Below are positions 6,552 through 14,368 of a DNA stretch of 33,693 nucleotides, one piece after another; position 1 is the stretch's first letter; each line of letters starts with the position of its first letter. The DNA is from Lutibacter sp. (GTDB lineage Bacteria > Bacteroidota > Bacteroidia > Flavobacteriales > Flavobacteriaceae). The position numbers were made by a program, and so were the translations under genes. Location of the stretch: positions 1 through 33,693 of the forward strand of contig DAIDMK010000033.1 in assembly GCA_027449025.1 (NCBI GenBank). The letters are read 5' to 3'. The notes below the pieces were generated by a model that ran no database searches, had not been told where the DNA came from, and saw nothing but the letters and a program-made list of their open reading frames with translations.

Positions 6552-7766
6552 TTATTTGTTAAGTTCAATCAACGTAATTTCAGGGCGCATTCCCAATCTT
6601 CCAGGAAAACCCATCCAACCCAAACCTCTGGTAACATATAAATATTGGTTAAAACGCTTATACAATCCAGCCCAATATTCATATTTATACTGAATGGGAC
6701 TCCATTTTTTACTTTTGATGTTAATTCCGGCTTGCATTCCGTGTGTATGACCAGATAAGGTAAGTGGAATATCCGTTTTTTCCATAACTTCTTCATTCCA
6801 ATGCGAAGGATCGTGAGACAGCAATATTTTAAACGGAATATTGGCAACACTTTTTAAAGCTTTATTTAAATCGCCATATTTTTTAAAAGGCGGATTCCCC
6901 CAATTTTCTACGCCAACAATAGCAATTTTCTGATTCTCGTTTTCAATGCTGACGGATTCATTCAGCAATAATTTAAAATCTACTTTTTTGTAAAAATATT
7001 TGATCGATTCAAAATTGGATTGTTTTGCCTTGGCATTTTTCCAATCGCTATAGTCGCCATAATCATGATTTCCTAAAACCGCATATTTACCAGTTTTAGC
7101 CTTTAATTTTTTCAGTACCGTTTGCCAGCCTTTCAATTCCCATGCATTGTTATTAACCAAATCACCAGTAAAAAAAATAAAATCGGGTTCTAAATAATTG
7201 ATTATTTTAACAGCCCTGTCCAAAATATGATGTCGAGATTTAAAACTCCCCAAATGAAGATCGGAAATATGAACAATGCGCAATCCTTTAAAATTGGCTG
7301 GTAATTCTTCAAAATTAATTTTTATACGATGTACTTTAAACCGATATAAGCTTCTGAAAATACTATAAAGAATAACAAAAAAAGGTAGAAACCCTGCAAA
7401 TAAACCAATAACAGGAATGGCAATTAAAGATTCTTCCTCTGAAATAATATAGTTTGAAAAATATAGGATGGAAATAACAATTACAAAAATTAATTTCGGA
7501 ATAAAAGAAGATACCGTAAGTCCGTAAAATGAAGTTACAAGCAACTGCTTACGGTAAGGATGCATACGCTCTAACCTAACTTTCAACAAAATAATTGATG
7601 TAAGTAGCCCAATGGTAAAAACCCAAAAAGCAATATTAATTAAGTTTTGCAAAAATCCAGATGGCAGTAATCGGGTAATGGATTGAAGCCAATAAAATGC
7701 CAGCGTATCCACAAGCAATATTGCCAAGCATAACAGTATAATGGTGAAAATTGAATATGAGCGCAT
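6552..7766 (-). CDS. Membrane-anchored metallophosphoesterase
   Basis: 404 residues. The N-terminal 140 or so contain about four membrane helices. The rest is a calcineurin-like phosphoesterase domain with all metal motifs: HISDLHLG, FTGDLVNN, GNHDYGD, LSHDPSHW and SGHTHGMQ. The layout matches the YkuE/YaeI-type membrane phosphoesterases, for which a lipid-linked or nucleotide substrate is possible; the substrate is not shown by sequence. It lies 11 bp after the CDP-alcohol phosphatidyltransferase gene on the same strand, so the two form an operon, suggesting a lipid-related role. No FNR-like box was found upstream of this pair. Confidence 0.88.
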   Translation of the reverse strand: MRSYSIFTIILLCLAILLVDTLAFYWLQSITRLLPSGFLQNLINIAFWVFTIGLLTSIILLKVRLERMHPYRKQLLVTSFYGLTVSSFIPKLIFVIVISILYFSNYIISEEESLIAIPVIGLFAGFLPFFVILYSIFRSLYRFKVHRIKINFEELPANFKGLRIVHISDLHLGSFKSRHHILDRAVKIINYLEPDFIFFTGDLVNNNAWELKGWQTVLKKLKAKTGKYAVLGNHDYGDYSDWKNAKAKQSNFESIKYFYKKVDFKLLLNESVSIENENQKIAIVGVENWGNPPFKKYGDLNKALKSVANIPFKILLSHDPSHWNEEVMEKTDIPLTLSGHTHGMQAGINIKSKKWSPIQYKYEYWAGLYKRFNQYLYVTRGLGWMGFPGRLGMRPEITLIELNK

Positions 7767-7777
7767 GGCAAAATGAC

Positions 7778-8389
7778 TTAGTTTGAACTTTTTTCAACGG
7801 CAGTTTTATTCCTTAATCGTCTTTTATCCCGAATTGCCCAATAAACACCTTTCACTCCAGAGACCCAATTATCATACATAAAAATAAGGGTAATCTCTTC
7901 AATTGTTTCTACCAAACCCAATACAACCATCACATAAAACAACCAGTAAATTGGATCAAAAAACAACAGCCAAAGTATAAATATTGATTGAACAATTGCT
8001 GATAATTTAGCTAAATAAGTATGAAAAGCAGTCGCTTTTTTATATTTTAAAAATGCCAAAATCATCTGAAAAATATAAATTACCAAAACCAGCATGATAA
8101 AAAAAGCCTGCGCTTTTACAAAATCAAATTCGTAAATTAAAACACCTATCAATCCTACTAAAAAAGTGATTTGATCACCAAAAGAATCCAATTGAGAGCC
8201 TCTTGCGCTTGTTATATCTAACTTTCGCGCCAAAAAACCATCAATAGCGTCTGTTGAATAACTCACCAACAACAACCAGGTGAATAATTCCCTATTGCCC
8301 AACCATAAAATAAGCAATAAAAATGGTGCAGCAGCAATTCTGTAAAATGAAAACCAATCGGCAATATTATAATTTTTAAAAGTTAACAT
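7778..8389 (-). CDS. CDP-alcohol phosphatidyltransferase family protein
   Basis: 203-residue integral membrane enzyme with the complete family signature D-x2-DG-x2-AR-x8-G-x3-D-x3-D at about 47-72 (DAIDGFLARK, then GSQLDSFGD). The family swaps CMP on a CDP-activated lipid for an alcohol, as in phosphatidylglycerophosphate or phosphatidylinositol synthase. About six membrane helices. The alcohol substrate cannot be told from sequence. It is the first gene of a two-gene operon with the metallophosphoesterase, an arrangement that would suit a synthase followed by a phosphatase (inference). Confidence 0.88.
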   Translation of the reverse strand: MLTFKNYNIADWFSFYRIAAAPFLLLILWLGNRELFTWLLLVSYSTDAIDGFLARKLDITSARGSQLDSFGDQITFLVGLIGVLIYEFDFVKAQAFFIMLVLVIYIFQMILAFLKYKKATAFHTYLAKLSAIVQSIFILWLLFFDPIYWLFYVMVVLGLVETIEEITLIFMYDNWVSGVKGVYWAIRDKRRLRNKTAVEKSSN

Positions 8390-8700
8390 ATTGGTTAGAT
8401 TTTAGTATTTAAAATTTTTTAAATAATAAACAATTTATCGTTTGATGCAAGAGATTGAATTTCCAATCCCGTTTTCTAAAAAACACATTTAGAAGTATCA
8501 ACAATCTTTTACATTTTATCAAATTTTATCATCATAATCGCTCATTAAAGATATTAATTATTAATGTATTATTATAAGATATTGATGAAATTCAGGCCGT
8601 AAATTGAAATATTTCCCAAAAGAATTGACTCAATTAGAAATTTTATTTTTTTCTTATGAACGTGTTCAATTTTTTTACTATCTTTTAACTAAAATTAATT
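8390..8700. other. Divergent intergenic region between phosphatidyltransferase and kinase genes
   Basis: About 310 bp of AT-rich DNA. TGAAC-GT-GTTCA (8657-8668) is a 12-bp inverted repeat just upstream of a possible -7 element TATCTTTT (8679-8686) for the kinase gene. No box with the island's TTGAT-N4-ATCAT pattern was found, so the kinase does not appear to be in its own regulon. Confidence 0.5.
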
Positions 8701-9969
8701 TTGTTTAAAATAAATAAAAATAAGGAGTTTTATCAAAATCAGGATATTTTTAATATCCTTTTTGAAGCCATACCTGCAGGGGTTTTTATTGTTGATCAAG
8801 ATACCAATATTGTTGCCTTAAATGCTGTTGCCGAAAAAATGTTTGGTTATGAAAAAGGGGAATTACTTAATAAGTCTAAAGATATCTTGTTACCAAAAAG
8901 ATATCTATCAACCCATAAAAATCAATTAAACTATTTTATAAATCAAATTAAAAAAGGAAAGAAAACCCATGGCTTATACTTATTTGGCTTAACAAAAAAC
9001 AATAAAGAATTTCCGCTTGAAATTTCAATAAATTCTTTTACGCTGTATGAAAAAGAATACAGGTTGGCGCTGGTTATTGATATGACCCTTCGAAGTGAAA
9101 CGGAAAAAAAAATAGATTCCATAAAAGTTGTACTAGAAGAAAAAGTTAAAAAGGGAACTATCGAATTGCAAAATAACATTAACAAGTTAAAAGAAGTTAA
9201 CCGGAATTATAAAAAAGAGCTACACAGAAGGATTGAGATTGAAAATATACTTACGGAAGCCTTAAAAAAAGAAAGGGAACTTAACGAATTAAAGAGTAAA
9301 TTTTTGTCGCTTGTTTCGCACGAATTTAAAACACCTTTAAGCGGAATTCTAACCTCTGCAATTTTATTGGAAAGATACCAATTAACCGAACAACAAGAAA
9401 AAAGGGAAAAACATGTAAAAACAATCACCAATAAAGTACAATATCTAAACAATATCTTAAATGATTTTATTTCCTTAGAACGTTTAGATTCAAGCAATGA
9501 AAATTATAAATTTAAGACTTTTAATTTAAGCAAGGTAATTAATGAAGTTGTTTACAACGCCAATATGCTCTTAAAAAGTGGGCAACACATCAATATTCCA
9601 CTAAATTCAGCCGATTTTGTACTGTATCAGGATGAAAAAAAATTAGAACTTATATTGTCTGTCTTAATTTATAATGCCCTAAAATATTCACCCGAGAACT
9701 CAGAAATTGATTTAGAAATTTCTAGAAATGCCAAAAATATTATTTTCACAATAAAAGATCAAGGACTTGGAATTCCAAAAAAAGATCAAAAATTTGTGTA
9801 TAATCGATATTATAGGGCAGAAAATGTACTAAATATACAGGGAACTGGTATTGGTTTAAATATTGTTAAAGAACATTTAAAAAACTTAGGAGGGACCATT
9901 AGTTTTGATAGCACAGAAAATAAAGGCTCTGTATTTTTTGTTGAACTACCAATAATTAAGGAATTATGA
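8701..9969 (+). CDS. Soluble PAS-domain sensor histidine kinase
   Basis: 422 residues, no membrane segment. Order: PAS (about 14-130), coiled coil (135-195), HisKA with phospho-accepting His207 in SLVSHEFKTP, and HATPase with the N box around Asn325, DQGLG at 353-357 and GTGIG at 381-385. In the PAS domain, LPKRYLSTHKNQL places His72 where FixL has its haem-ligating His (PYRSRHDGYL), so an oxygen or redox sensor is possible. This His also occurs in non-haem PAS domains, and the FixL oxygen-contact Arg is not obvious here. The start is a TTG (8701); no ATG lies between the upstream stop and the PAS domain. The partner regulator follows after 84 bp. Confidence 0.9.
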   Translation: MFKINKNKEFYQNQDIFNILFEAIPAGVFIVDQDTNIVALNAVAEKMFGYEKGELLNKSKDILLPKRYLSTHKNQLNYFINQIKKGKKTHGLYLFGLTKNNKEFPLEISINSFTLYEKEYRLALVIDMTLRSETEKKIDSIKVVLEEKVKKGTIELQNNINKLKEVNRNYKKELHRRIEIENILTEALKKERELNELKSKFLSLVSHEFKTPLSGILTSAILLERYQLTEQQEKREKHVKTITNKVQYLNNILNDFISLERLDSSNENYKFKTFNLSKVINEVVYNANMLLKSGQHINIPLNSADFVLYQDEKKLELILSVLIYNALKYSPENSEIDLEISRNAKNIIFTIKDQGLGIPKKDQKFVYNRYYRAENVLNIQGTGIGLNIVKEHLKNLGGTISFDSTENKGSVFFVELPIIKEL

Positions 9970-10053
9970 CACAAGCATTACAAATTTTGAAAAATAAAGA
10001 AATGATTTATGGCGAACAGCATCTGTTACCGCTTAAAAATAAAATTTAAACAG

Positions 10054-11109
10054 ATGAAAAAGGTATTATTAATTGAAGATGATGAAGTAGTAAGAGAAAA
10101 TACTGCTGAACTTTTGGAATTGGCCAATTACGAAGTTTTTACTGCCGCAAATGGTAAAATTGGTGTTTTTGAAGCTAAAAAACAACTGCCAGATATTATT
10201 CTGTGTGATATTATGATGCCTGAATTAAATGGCTACGGTGTGCTTCAAATACTCTCAAAAGAACAAGAAACCAAACATATTCCGTTTATTTTTCTTTCAG
10301 CAAAAACCGAACACAAAGATATACGAAAAGGCATGGATTTGGGCGCCGATGATTATCTTACTAAGCCTTTTGACGAGTCGGAATTGTTTAGCGCTATAGA
10401 AAGCAGGTTGGCAAGGGTTGCCATTATTAAAGAAAACATAGAGAAAGTAAAAAATACTGAAATCTATTGCGCTGAAAATGAGCTGAAAACATTAAATCAT
10501 CTTAAAGGTTTTTTTGTAGACAATGTTGAAGAACTCTCCTTTAATCCAGGTGAAATTATTTACTATGAAGGCGACAATTCCAATTTCGTATTTTTAATAA
10601 GTGCAGGCATCGTAAAAACATTTAAAATTGATGAGCAAGGCAAAGAATTAGTGACTGGATTACATAAAGAAAATGATTTTTTTGGTTTTACGTCCTTCTC
10701 AAACAATATCCCCTACCAGGAATCGGCTGCGGCCATAGAATATGTAAAAGCCTCGAGATTGTTAAAAACCGAATTTAAAAACATCTTACAAAAAAATCAC
10801 GAAGTAACCTTTGAGTTGATTGATTATATCACTGATAATGTCTCAGAGATTAAAGACCAATTGCTGCAAATGGCCTATAGTTCCGTTCGAAAAAAAACAG
10901 CGAATACCATATTGCAATTTTCTGAAAAAATGAAGAAAGTACACAACGAAATGCCTAAAATTTCAAGAACCGACCTGGCAGGGATAGCAGGTATTGCCAC
11001 AGAGACTTTTATAAGAACCCTCTCCGATTTTAAAAAAGACGGTCTAATAGAAATAGAGGGAAGAAGTATTAAGATTTTGAATATTGAGAAGTTGAAGAAA
11101 GTTTTTTAG
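10054..11109 (+). CDS. Receiver domain fused to CRP/FNR-type transcription factor
   Basis: 351 residues from the ATG at 10054 (MKKVLLIEDD); an upstream ATG at 10009 would add 15 atypical residues. A receiver domain (1-120) has the acidic pair Asp9/Asp10, phospho-Asp52 in LCDIMMP and Lys104 in TKPF. A linker leads to a cNMP-like beta barrel (150-245), a dimer helix, and a CRP/FNR winged helix (about 275-345). The recognition helix reads ATETFIRTLSDF. Glu317 and Arg321 match the spacing of FNR E209/R213, which read the GA of TTGAT, while FNR Ser212 is Ile here. There are only two Cys, so no FNR-type iron-sulfur cluster; the signal should come through phosphorylation. It is the best candidate for binding the island's boxes. 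Confidence 0.9.
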   Translation: MKKVLLIEDDEVVRENTAELLELANYEVFTAANGKIGVFEAKKQLPDIILCDIMMPELNGYGVLQILSKEQETKHIPFIFLSAKTEHKDIRKGMDLGADDYLTKPFDESELFSAIESRLARVAIIKENIEKVKNTEIYCAENELKTLNHLKGFFVDNVEELSFNPGEIIYYEGDNSNFVFLISAGIVKTFKIDEQGKELVTGLHKENDFFGFTSFSNNIPYQESAAAIEYVKASRLLKTEFKNILQKNHEVTFELIDYITDNVSEIKDQLLQMAYSSVRKKTANTILQFSEKMKKVHNEMPKISRTDLAGIAGIATETFIRTLSDFKKDGLIEIEGRSIKILNIEKLKKVF

Positions 11110-11254
11110 TTTCGTTTTTGTGAAAATTATAGATTTTAAAATCCTGTTCACAATCATTTTTGATAAAAGGGAGCTTGATTTGAGTAAAAAATGATATTTA
11201 CAATATTTAACTTCTAAAATTTAAACTTCAATATTTAACGATTGACTTTCTCAA

Positions 11255-11298
11255 TTGATATATATCATTTGAGATTAAATTTTAAGGGTATAATTTTA
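11255..11298 (+). promoter_or_regulatory. FNR-like box and -7 element for the universal stress protein gene
   Basis: TTGATATATATCAT (11255-11268), 22 bp, then TAATTTTA (11291-11298). The predicted start is near 11303, 22 nt before the ATG. The box is identical to the one at 16991. Confidence 0.85.
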
Positions 11299-11324
11299 AT
11301 TGCGAGTTATAATAAATCAAACCC

Positions 11325-12170
11325 ATGAAAACCATTTTAATACCTACCGATTTTTCAGAAAATTCCTGGAACGCCGTTAAATACGCTTTAGAATTTTTTA
11401 AAAATACTGAATGTGATTTTTACTTGTTACATGTCTCTATAATTTACAACTACGCCAGTGGTGAAACACCAATAATGCCACCTATCAATGTTGAATTTAT
11501 TGATAAAACCGTATTAAAACAAGCCAAAACGCAATTAGAAAAACTTCTTAAAAAAATTGATTTATTGCCGCATAATCCAAAACATCATTTTTATACGCTA
11601 AATAATTACGATTATTTTATTGACGCCGTAAGAGCCCAAGTTACCGAAAAAAATATTGACCTTATTGTGATGGGTACTAAAGGTGCTTCTGGCCTAAAAA
11701 AAGTAATGATTGGGAGCAATACAGGCGATTTAATTACCAGAGTAAAATGCCCAGTTTTGATAGTTCCGGAAAATGCTGTATTTAAAGAAATTAAAGAAAT
11801 TGCATTTCCTACAGATTATCATCTTTTTTATCCAACCAAAATTTTAAACAGTATTTTAGAATTCATCAAAATGCATGATTCATCTTTAAGAATTGTGCAC
11901 ATTACAAAAAAAGATGAAGAGTTCACTGAATTTCAGCTTGAGAACAAGGAGTTCTTAAAAAATTTCTTTGCAGAAGAAAAACACAGTTTTCATAAAATTA
12001 CCAATAAAAATATTGAAGATGGTGTCCAGAGTTTCGTGGAAAGCAGGGATATTAATATGATAACAATGATTGCCAAGAACCTTAATCTTTTTCAACGAAT
12101 TTTATTTAGGCCAACCGTGGAAGAAATTAGTTACCATACTGAAATTCCCTTTTTTGTGCTGCACGAATAA
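11325..12170 (+). CDS. Tandem-domain universal stress protein (UspA family)
   Basis: 281 residues made of two Usp folds. The first (1-150) opens with TILIPTDFSENSWNAVKYA and keeps the ATP-binding G-x2-G-x9-G-S motif (GTKGASGLKKVMIGSNTG, then CPVLIVPE). The second (about 155-281) is degenerate and lacks that motif, so one active and one structural domain is likely. Usp proteins support survival in stasis and under low oxygen; the precise activity is unknown. The gene follows the receiver-CRP/FNR gene, has its own FNR-like box, and is followed 18 bp later by a small membrane protein gene in the same unit. Confidence 0.92.
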   Translation: MKTILIPTDFSENSWNAVKYALEFFKNTECDFYLLHVSIIYNYASGETPIMPPINVEFIDKTVLKQAKTQLEKLLKKIDLLPHNPKHHFYTLNNYDYFIDAVRAQVTEKNIDLIVMGTKGASGLKKVMIGSNTGDLITRVKCPVLIVPENAVFKEIKEIAFPTDYHLFYPTKILNSILEFIKMHDSSLRIVHITKKDEEFTEFQLENKEFLKNFFAEEKHSFHKITNKNIEDGVQSFVESRDINMITMIAKNLNLFQRILFRPTVEEISYHTEIPFFVLHE

Positions 12171-12188
12171 CCCACAAACAGATCTATT

Positions 12189-12581
12189 ATGGATGAAGTA
12201 TCTATTTTTCTAGCCAAATTTTGGGGATGGTATTTAATTATTTTCTTTTTAATATTAAGCTTCAATCCAAAAAGGATTGTACAAGTAATTAAAAACTTAG
12301 AAGATCAAAAATTTGTTATTGTCATTTCTTTTACGGCCATTGTTATTGGATTGCTCAATATTTTATTTCATAACATTTGGGAAGACGACTGGCGGCTAAT
12401 AATCACTTTTATAGGCTGGATAGCACTATTTATTGGCTTGTCGCTGTTTATTTTTCCAAAGAGAACCGTTTTATGGCTCGATTATCTCAATATTAAATTT
12501 GTTCAGGTAATTTATATGATGCTTTTTTTTGTAGGCCTGTTCCTGCTAAATATGGCTTACGGAATTGTTATTTTTCAATAA
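12189..12581 (+). CDS. Small four-helix membrane protein, unknown function
   Basis: 130 residues with about four hydrophobic segments (about 12-24, 41-60, 68-87, 105-128) and short loops. FWGWYLIIFFLILSFNPKRI and LFIFPKRTVLWLDYLN flank the helices. I do not recognise a named family with confidence. It lies 18 bp behind the Usp gene and is probably co-transcribed from the 11255 box, so it belongs to the same stress unit. Confidence 0.75.
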   Translation: MDEVSIFLAKFWGWYLIIFFLILSFNPKRIVQVIKNLEDQKFVIVISFTAIVIGLLNILFHNIWEDDWRLIITFIGWIALFIGLSLFIFPKRTVLWLDYLNIKFVQVIYMMLFFVGLFLLNMAYGIVIFQ

Positions 12582-12637
12582 AAAGGCTAAAAACACAATA
12601 AAAAAAACTCAAAAACTGAGAACAATCATATGCCTAA

Positions 12638-12681
12638 TTGATGCATATCATTTTAAGACATTAAATTAGATGTTAATTTTA
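12638..12681 (+). promoter_or_regulatory. FNR-like box and -7 element driving a noncoding region
   Basis: TTGATGCATATCAT (12638-12651), 22 bp, then TAATTTTA (12674-12681), the same design as the protein-gene promoters. The predicted start is near 12686, but no open frame of useful size follows until 13463. The transcript would instead cover the three-copy hairpin array. Confidence 0.82.
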
Positions 12682-12685
12682 CACC

Positions 12686-13298
12686 ATAATAAAAAACAAA
12701 AAGTTCATTGAATTAAAGCAAATAAAATTTCCCCACGTATTTAAATTTGCATTTTGCTTAGCAATAATAGGCTAATTTGAAGAATTAAAGGTGAACAAAT
12801 TAAATCGATTTTAGTTTTGTCTTAGAAATAAGGTGACGTAAGAAATTATTTAAAAATTGCAGAGAACAGCTTAATTACTTCAAGATAGACGCAGGAGGTT
12901 TCTGCCTCATGATTCTATCAAAAAACAGGTCTCCATTGTTGCAAAATAATGCAGATCCAGAAGGGTTTTAAGGTGTTATTTTAGTATAGCTAATTTTAGT
13001 ATTGTTTTAGAAATGAAATGCTATGAAAAATTAGTTAGCATTAAAAAACAATCTTAACCGCTTCAAGAAGCAGGAAGTTAAAAACTTCCTGCTTCTACTA
13101 AAAAAGGGATAGATTTTCATTATTGAAAAGTAATGAGGATTGAAATGAAGAGTTTCAAGTTGTTGTTTGAGTAAAATTAGTTTTAGTATTGGTGTTATTC
13201 TAGAGATAAATTAATATAAAAAATTAGTTTTGCGTTATAAAACAAACTTAATCCCTTCAGGAAACAGGAAGTTACGGCTTCCTGTTTCTATTTTTAAG
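12686..13298 (+). ncRNA. Three-copy tandem hairpin RNA array
   Basis: Three related units with a period of about 185-190 bp. Shared anchors are TTTTAGT (12809, 12994, 13181), CTTAA followed after three bases by CTTCA (CTTCA at 12878, 13061, 13255), and a terminal hairpin ending in TCTA. Unit 2 hairpin: a 14-bp perfect stem 13066-13079 with 13083-13096, loop AAA. Unit 3: an 11-bp stem 13261-13271 with 13278-13288, then a T-run. Unit 1 is degenerate: GATAGA/TCTATC (12884, 12914) around GAGG/CCTC. Units 2 and 3 are the closest pair. The array starts just after an FNR-box promoter and holds no protein frame. It could be one RNA of about 610 nt or a processed set of small RNAs. The function is unknown. 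Confidence 0.7.
13261..13295 (+). terminator. Unit 3 hairpin, probable terminator of the RNA array
   Basis: GAAACAGGAAG (13261-13271) pairs with CTTCCTGTTTC (13278-13288), followed by TATTTTT. It is the only one of the three hairpins followed by a T-run, which fits a single long transcript ending here. Confidence 0.7.
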
Positions 13299-13326
13299 AA
13301 ACTCGTAATCTTCTTTTAATAACATA

Positions 13327-13340
13327 TTGATTTCTATCAA
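13327..13340. promoter_or_regulatory. FNR-like box with non-standard placement, upstream of the DUF302 gene
   Basis: TTGATTTCTATCAA is a perfectly symmetric TTGAT-N4-ATCAA site. Unlike the others, no TAnnTTTA follows at 22 bp, and it lies 122 bp before the ATG at 13463. A TAAATTTA at 13443-13450 could be a separate -7 element, so the site may act as an upstream activator, as a repressor, or not at all. Confidence 0.45.
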
Positions 13341-13462
13341 ATTCACAATCCATTCAGAAATAACATGTTGAAAAGTTATGTAACAATTATACATCTTTTA
13401 TTGTAATAAATGTCGAAATTTACTGTCTTACTTAAACATTTATAAATTTAAAATTATAAAAA

Positions 13463-13852
13463 ATGGACTATTATTATTCAATTATATTAAACAAGCTCAC
13501 TTTTGAACAAGCCGTAGAAAAAGTAACTGCTGAACTTCAAAAAGAAGGATTTGGGGTGCTAACAGAAATAGACATAAAAACCACCCTTAAGAAAAAATTG
13601 GATGTGGATTTTTACAATTACAAAATACTGGGTGCCTGCAATGCACCTTTTGCCTACAAAGCTTTAAAAGCCGAAGACAAAATTGGAACCATGCTTCCGT
13701 GCAACGTTATTGTTCAGGAAAAAGAACCAGGAATTATTGAAGTATCAGCCATCAATCCAATTGTTTCTATGCAAGCCGTTGTAAATGAATCCTTGGCGCC
13801 AATTGCCTTGGAAATCGGTGATAAACTTAAAAAAGTCTTGGCAAACCTGTAA
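13463..13852 (+). CDS. DUF302-domain protein
   Basis: 129 residues, cytosolic, with the DUF302 core: FEQAVEKVTAELQKEGFGVLTEID at the start, YKILGACNAPFAYKAL in the middle, and GTMLPCNVIVQEKEPG before the C-terminal helix. DUF302 proteins are small alpha/beta folds of unknown activity, often next to stress and redox genes. It lies between the hairpin RNA array and the ribosome hibernation factor gene. It is probably a separate transcript, as no hairpin-free read-through from the array is evident. Confidence 0.88.
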   Translation: MDYYYSIILNKLTFEQAVEKVTAELQKEGFGVLTEIDIKTTLKKKLDVDFYNYKILGACNAPFAYKALKAEDKIGTMLPCNVIVQEKEPGIIEVSAINPIVSMQAVVNESLAPIALEIGDKLKKVLANL

Positions 13853-13942
13853 CTAATTATATCTAAACTACTTGCAACAAATTGATATTTAAATCTTGTT
13901 GCCGATAAATTTTCAAACAACGTTGATTTTATCAACCTACAT

Positions 13943-13986
13943 TTGATAAATATCATTGGCAATGGCTACTGTATTGAATATCTTTA
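13943..13986 (+). promoter_or_regulatory. FNR-like box and -7 element for the ribosome hibernation gene
   Basis: TTGATAAATATCAT (13943-13956), 22 bp, then TATCTTTA (13979-13986). The predicted start is near 13991, 30 nt before the ATG. Confidence 0.85.
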
Positions 13987-14020
13987 ACTGTCAATATCAT
14001 TTTAATATAAAGTTATTATT

Positions 14021-14323
14021 ATGGAAATTAAAATTCAATTTGTTCAAGTTCCAAAAAGTGAAGCTTTGGAATCATTTGTGATTAAAAAACTACATAAAAT
14101 GTCTGGCAAATATGAATGGTTGATTAGGGCTGATGTGTTTTATAAATTAGAACCTGACACAAAAGGAAAAGGTAAAATTTGCGATATAAGATTAAGTCTT
14201 CCCGGACCAATAATTTTTGCTTCTTCTGATGAAGAAAGCTTTGAAGCCGCTACTGATGAAACCTTACGCGACCTAGACAAGCAGCTACAAAAACGTAAAA
14301 ATGAAATGAAACTTTATTTGTAA
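14021..14323 (+). CDS. hpf: Ribosome hibernation promoting factor, HPF/RaiA family
   Basis: 100-residue short-type HPF/YfiA protein: MEIKIQFVQVPKSEALESFVIKKL at the start, the beta-strand region with CDIRLSLPGPIIFAS, then the helix SFEAATDETLRDLDKQLQKRK. The family binds the 30S decoding site and silences 70S ribosomes in resting cells. The length excludes the long form with a dimerising C-terminal domain. Control by an FNR-like box ties translation shutdown to the same signal as the Usp and Mla genes. It is monocistronic and convergent with the phosphoribosyltransferase operon; the gap holds only a weak AGCC/GGCT hairpin. Confidence 0.9.
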   Translation: MEIKIQFVQVPKSEALESFVIKKLHKMSGKYEWLIRADVFYKLEPDTKGKGKICDIRLSLPGPIIFASSDEESFEAATDETLRDLDKQLQKRKNEMKLYL

Positions 14324-14368
14324 GGCAGTATTTAGATTTTAGCCTATCGGCTTCTTATATTTGTTTTT

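Noticed and set aside
12910-12920. TGAT-TCT-ATCA inside the RNA array
   Set aside because: 3-bp spacer, and the bases are part of the unit 1 hairpin, so not counted as a regulator site.
12997-13191. Separate promoters for units 2 and 3 of the RNA array (TAGTATTG)
   Set aside because: The elements resemble a -7 motif, but no FNR-like box lies 22 bp upstream and no good -33 element was found. They may simply be part of the conserved RNA unit.
13922-13936. GTTGATTTTATCAAC, a perfect palindrome close to the HPF promoter
   Set aside because: The half sites are 3 bp apart instead of 4, and no -7 element lies 22 bp away. The true box is the neighbouring 13943-13956.
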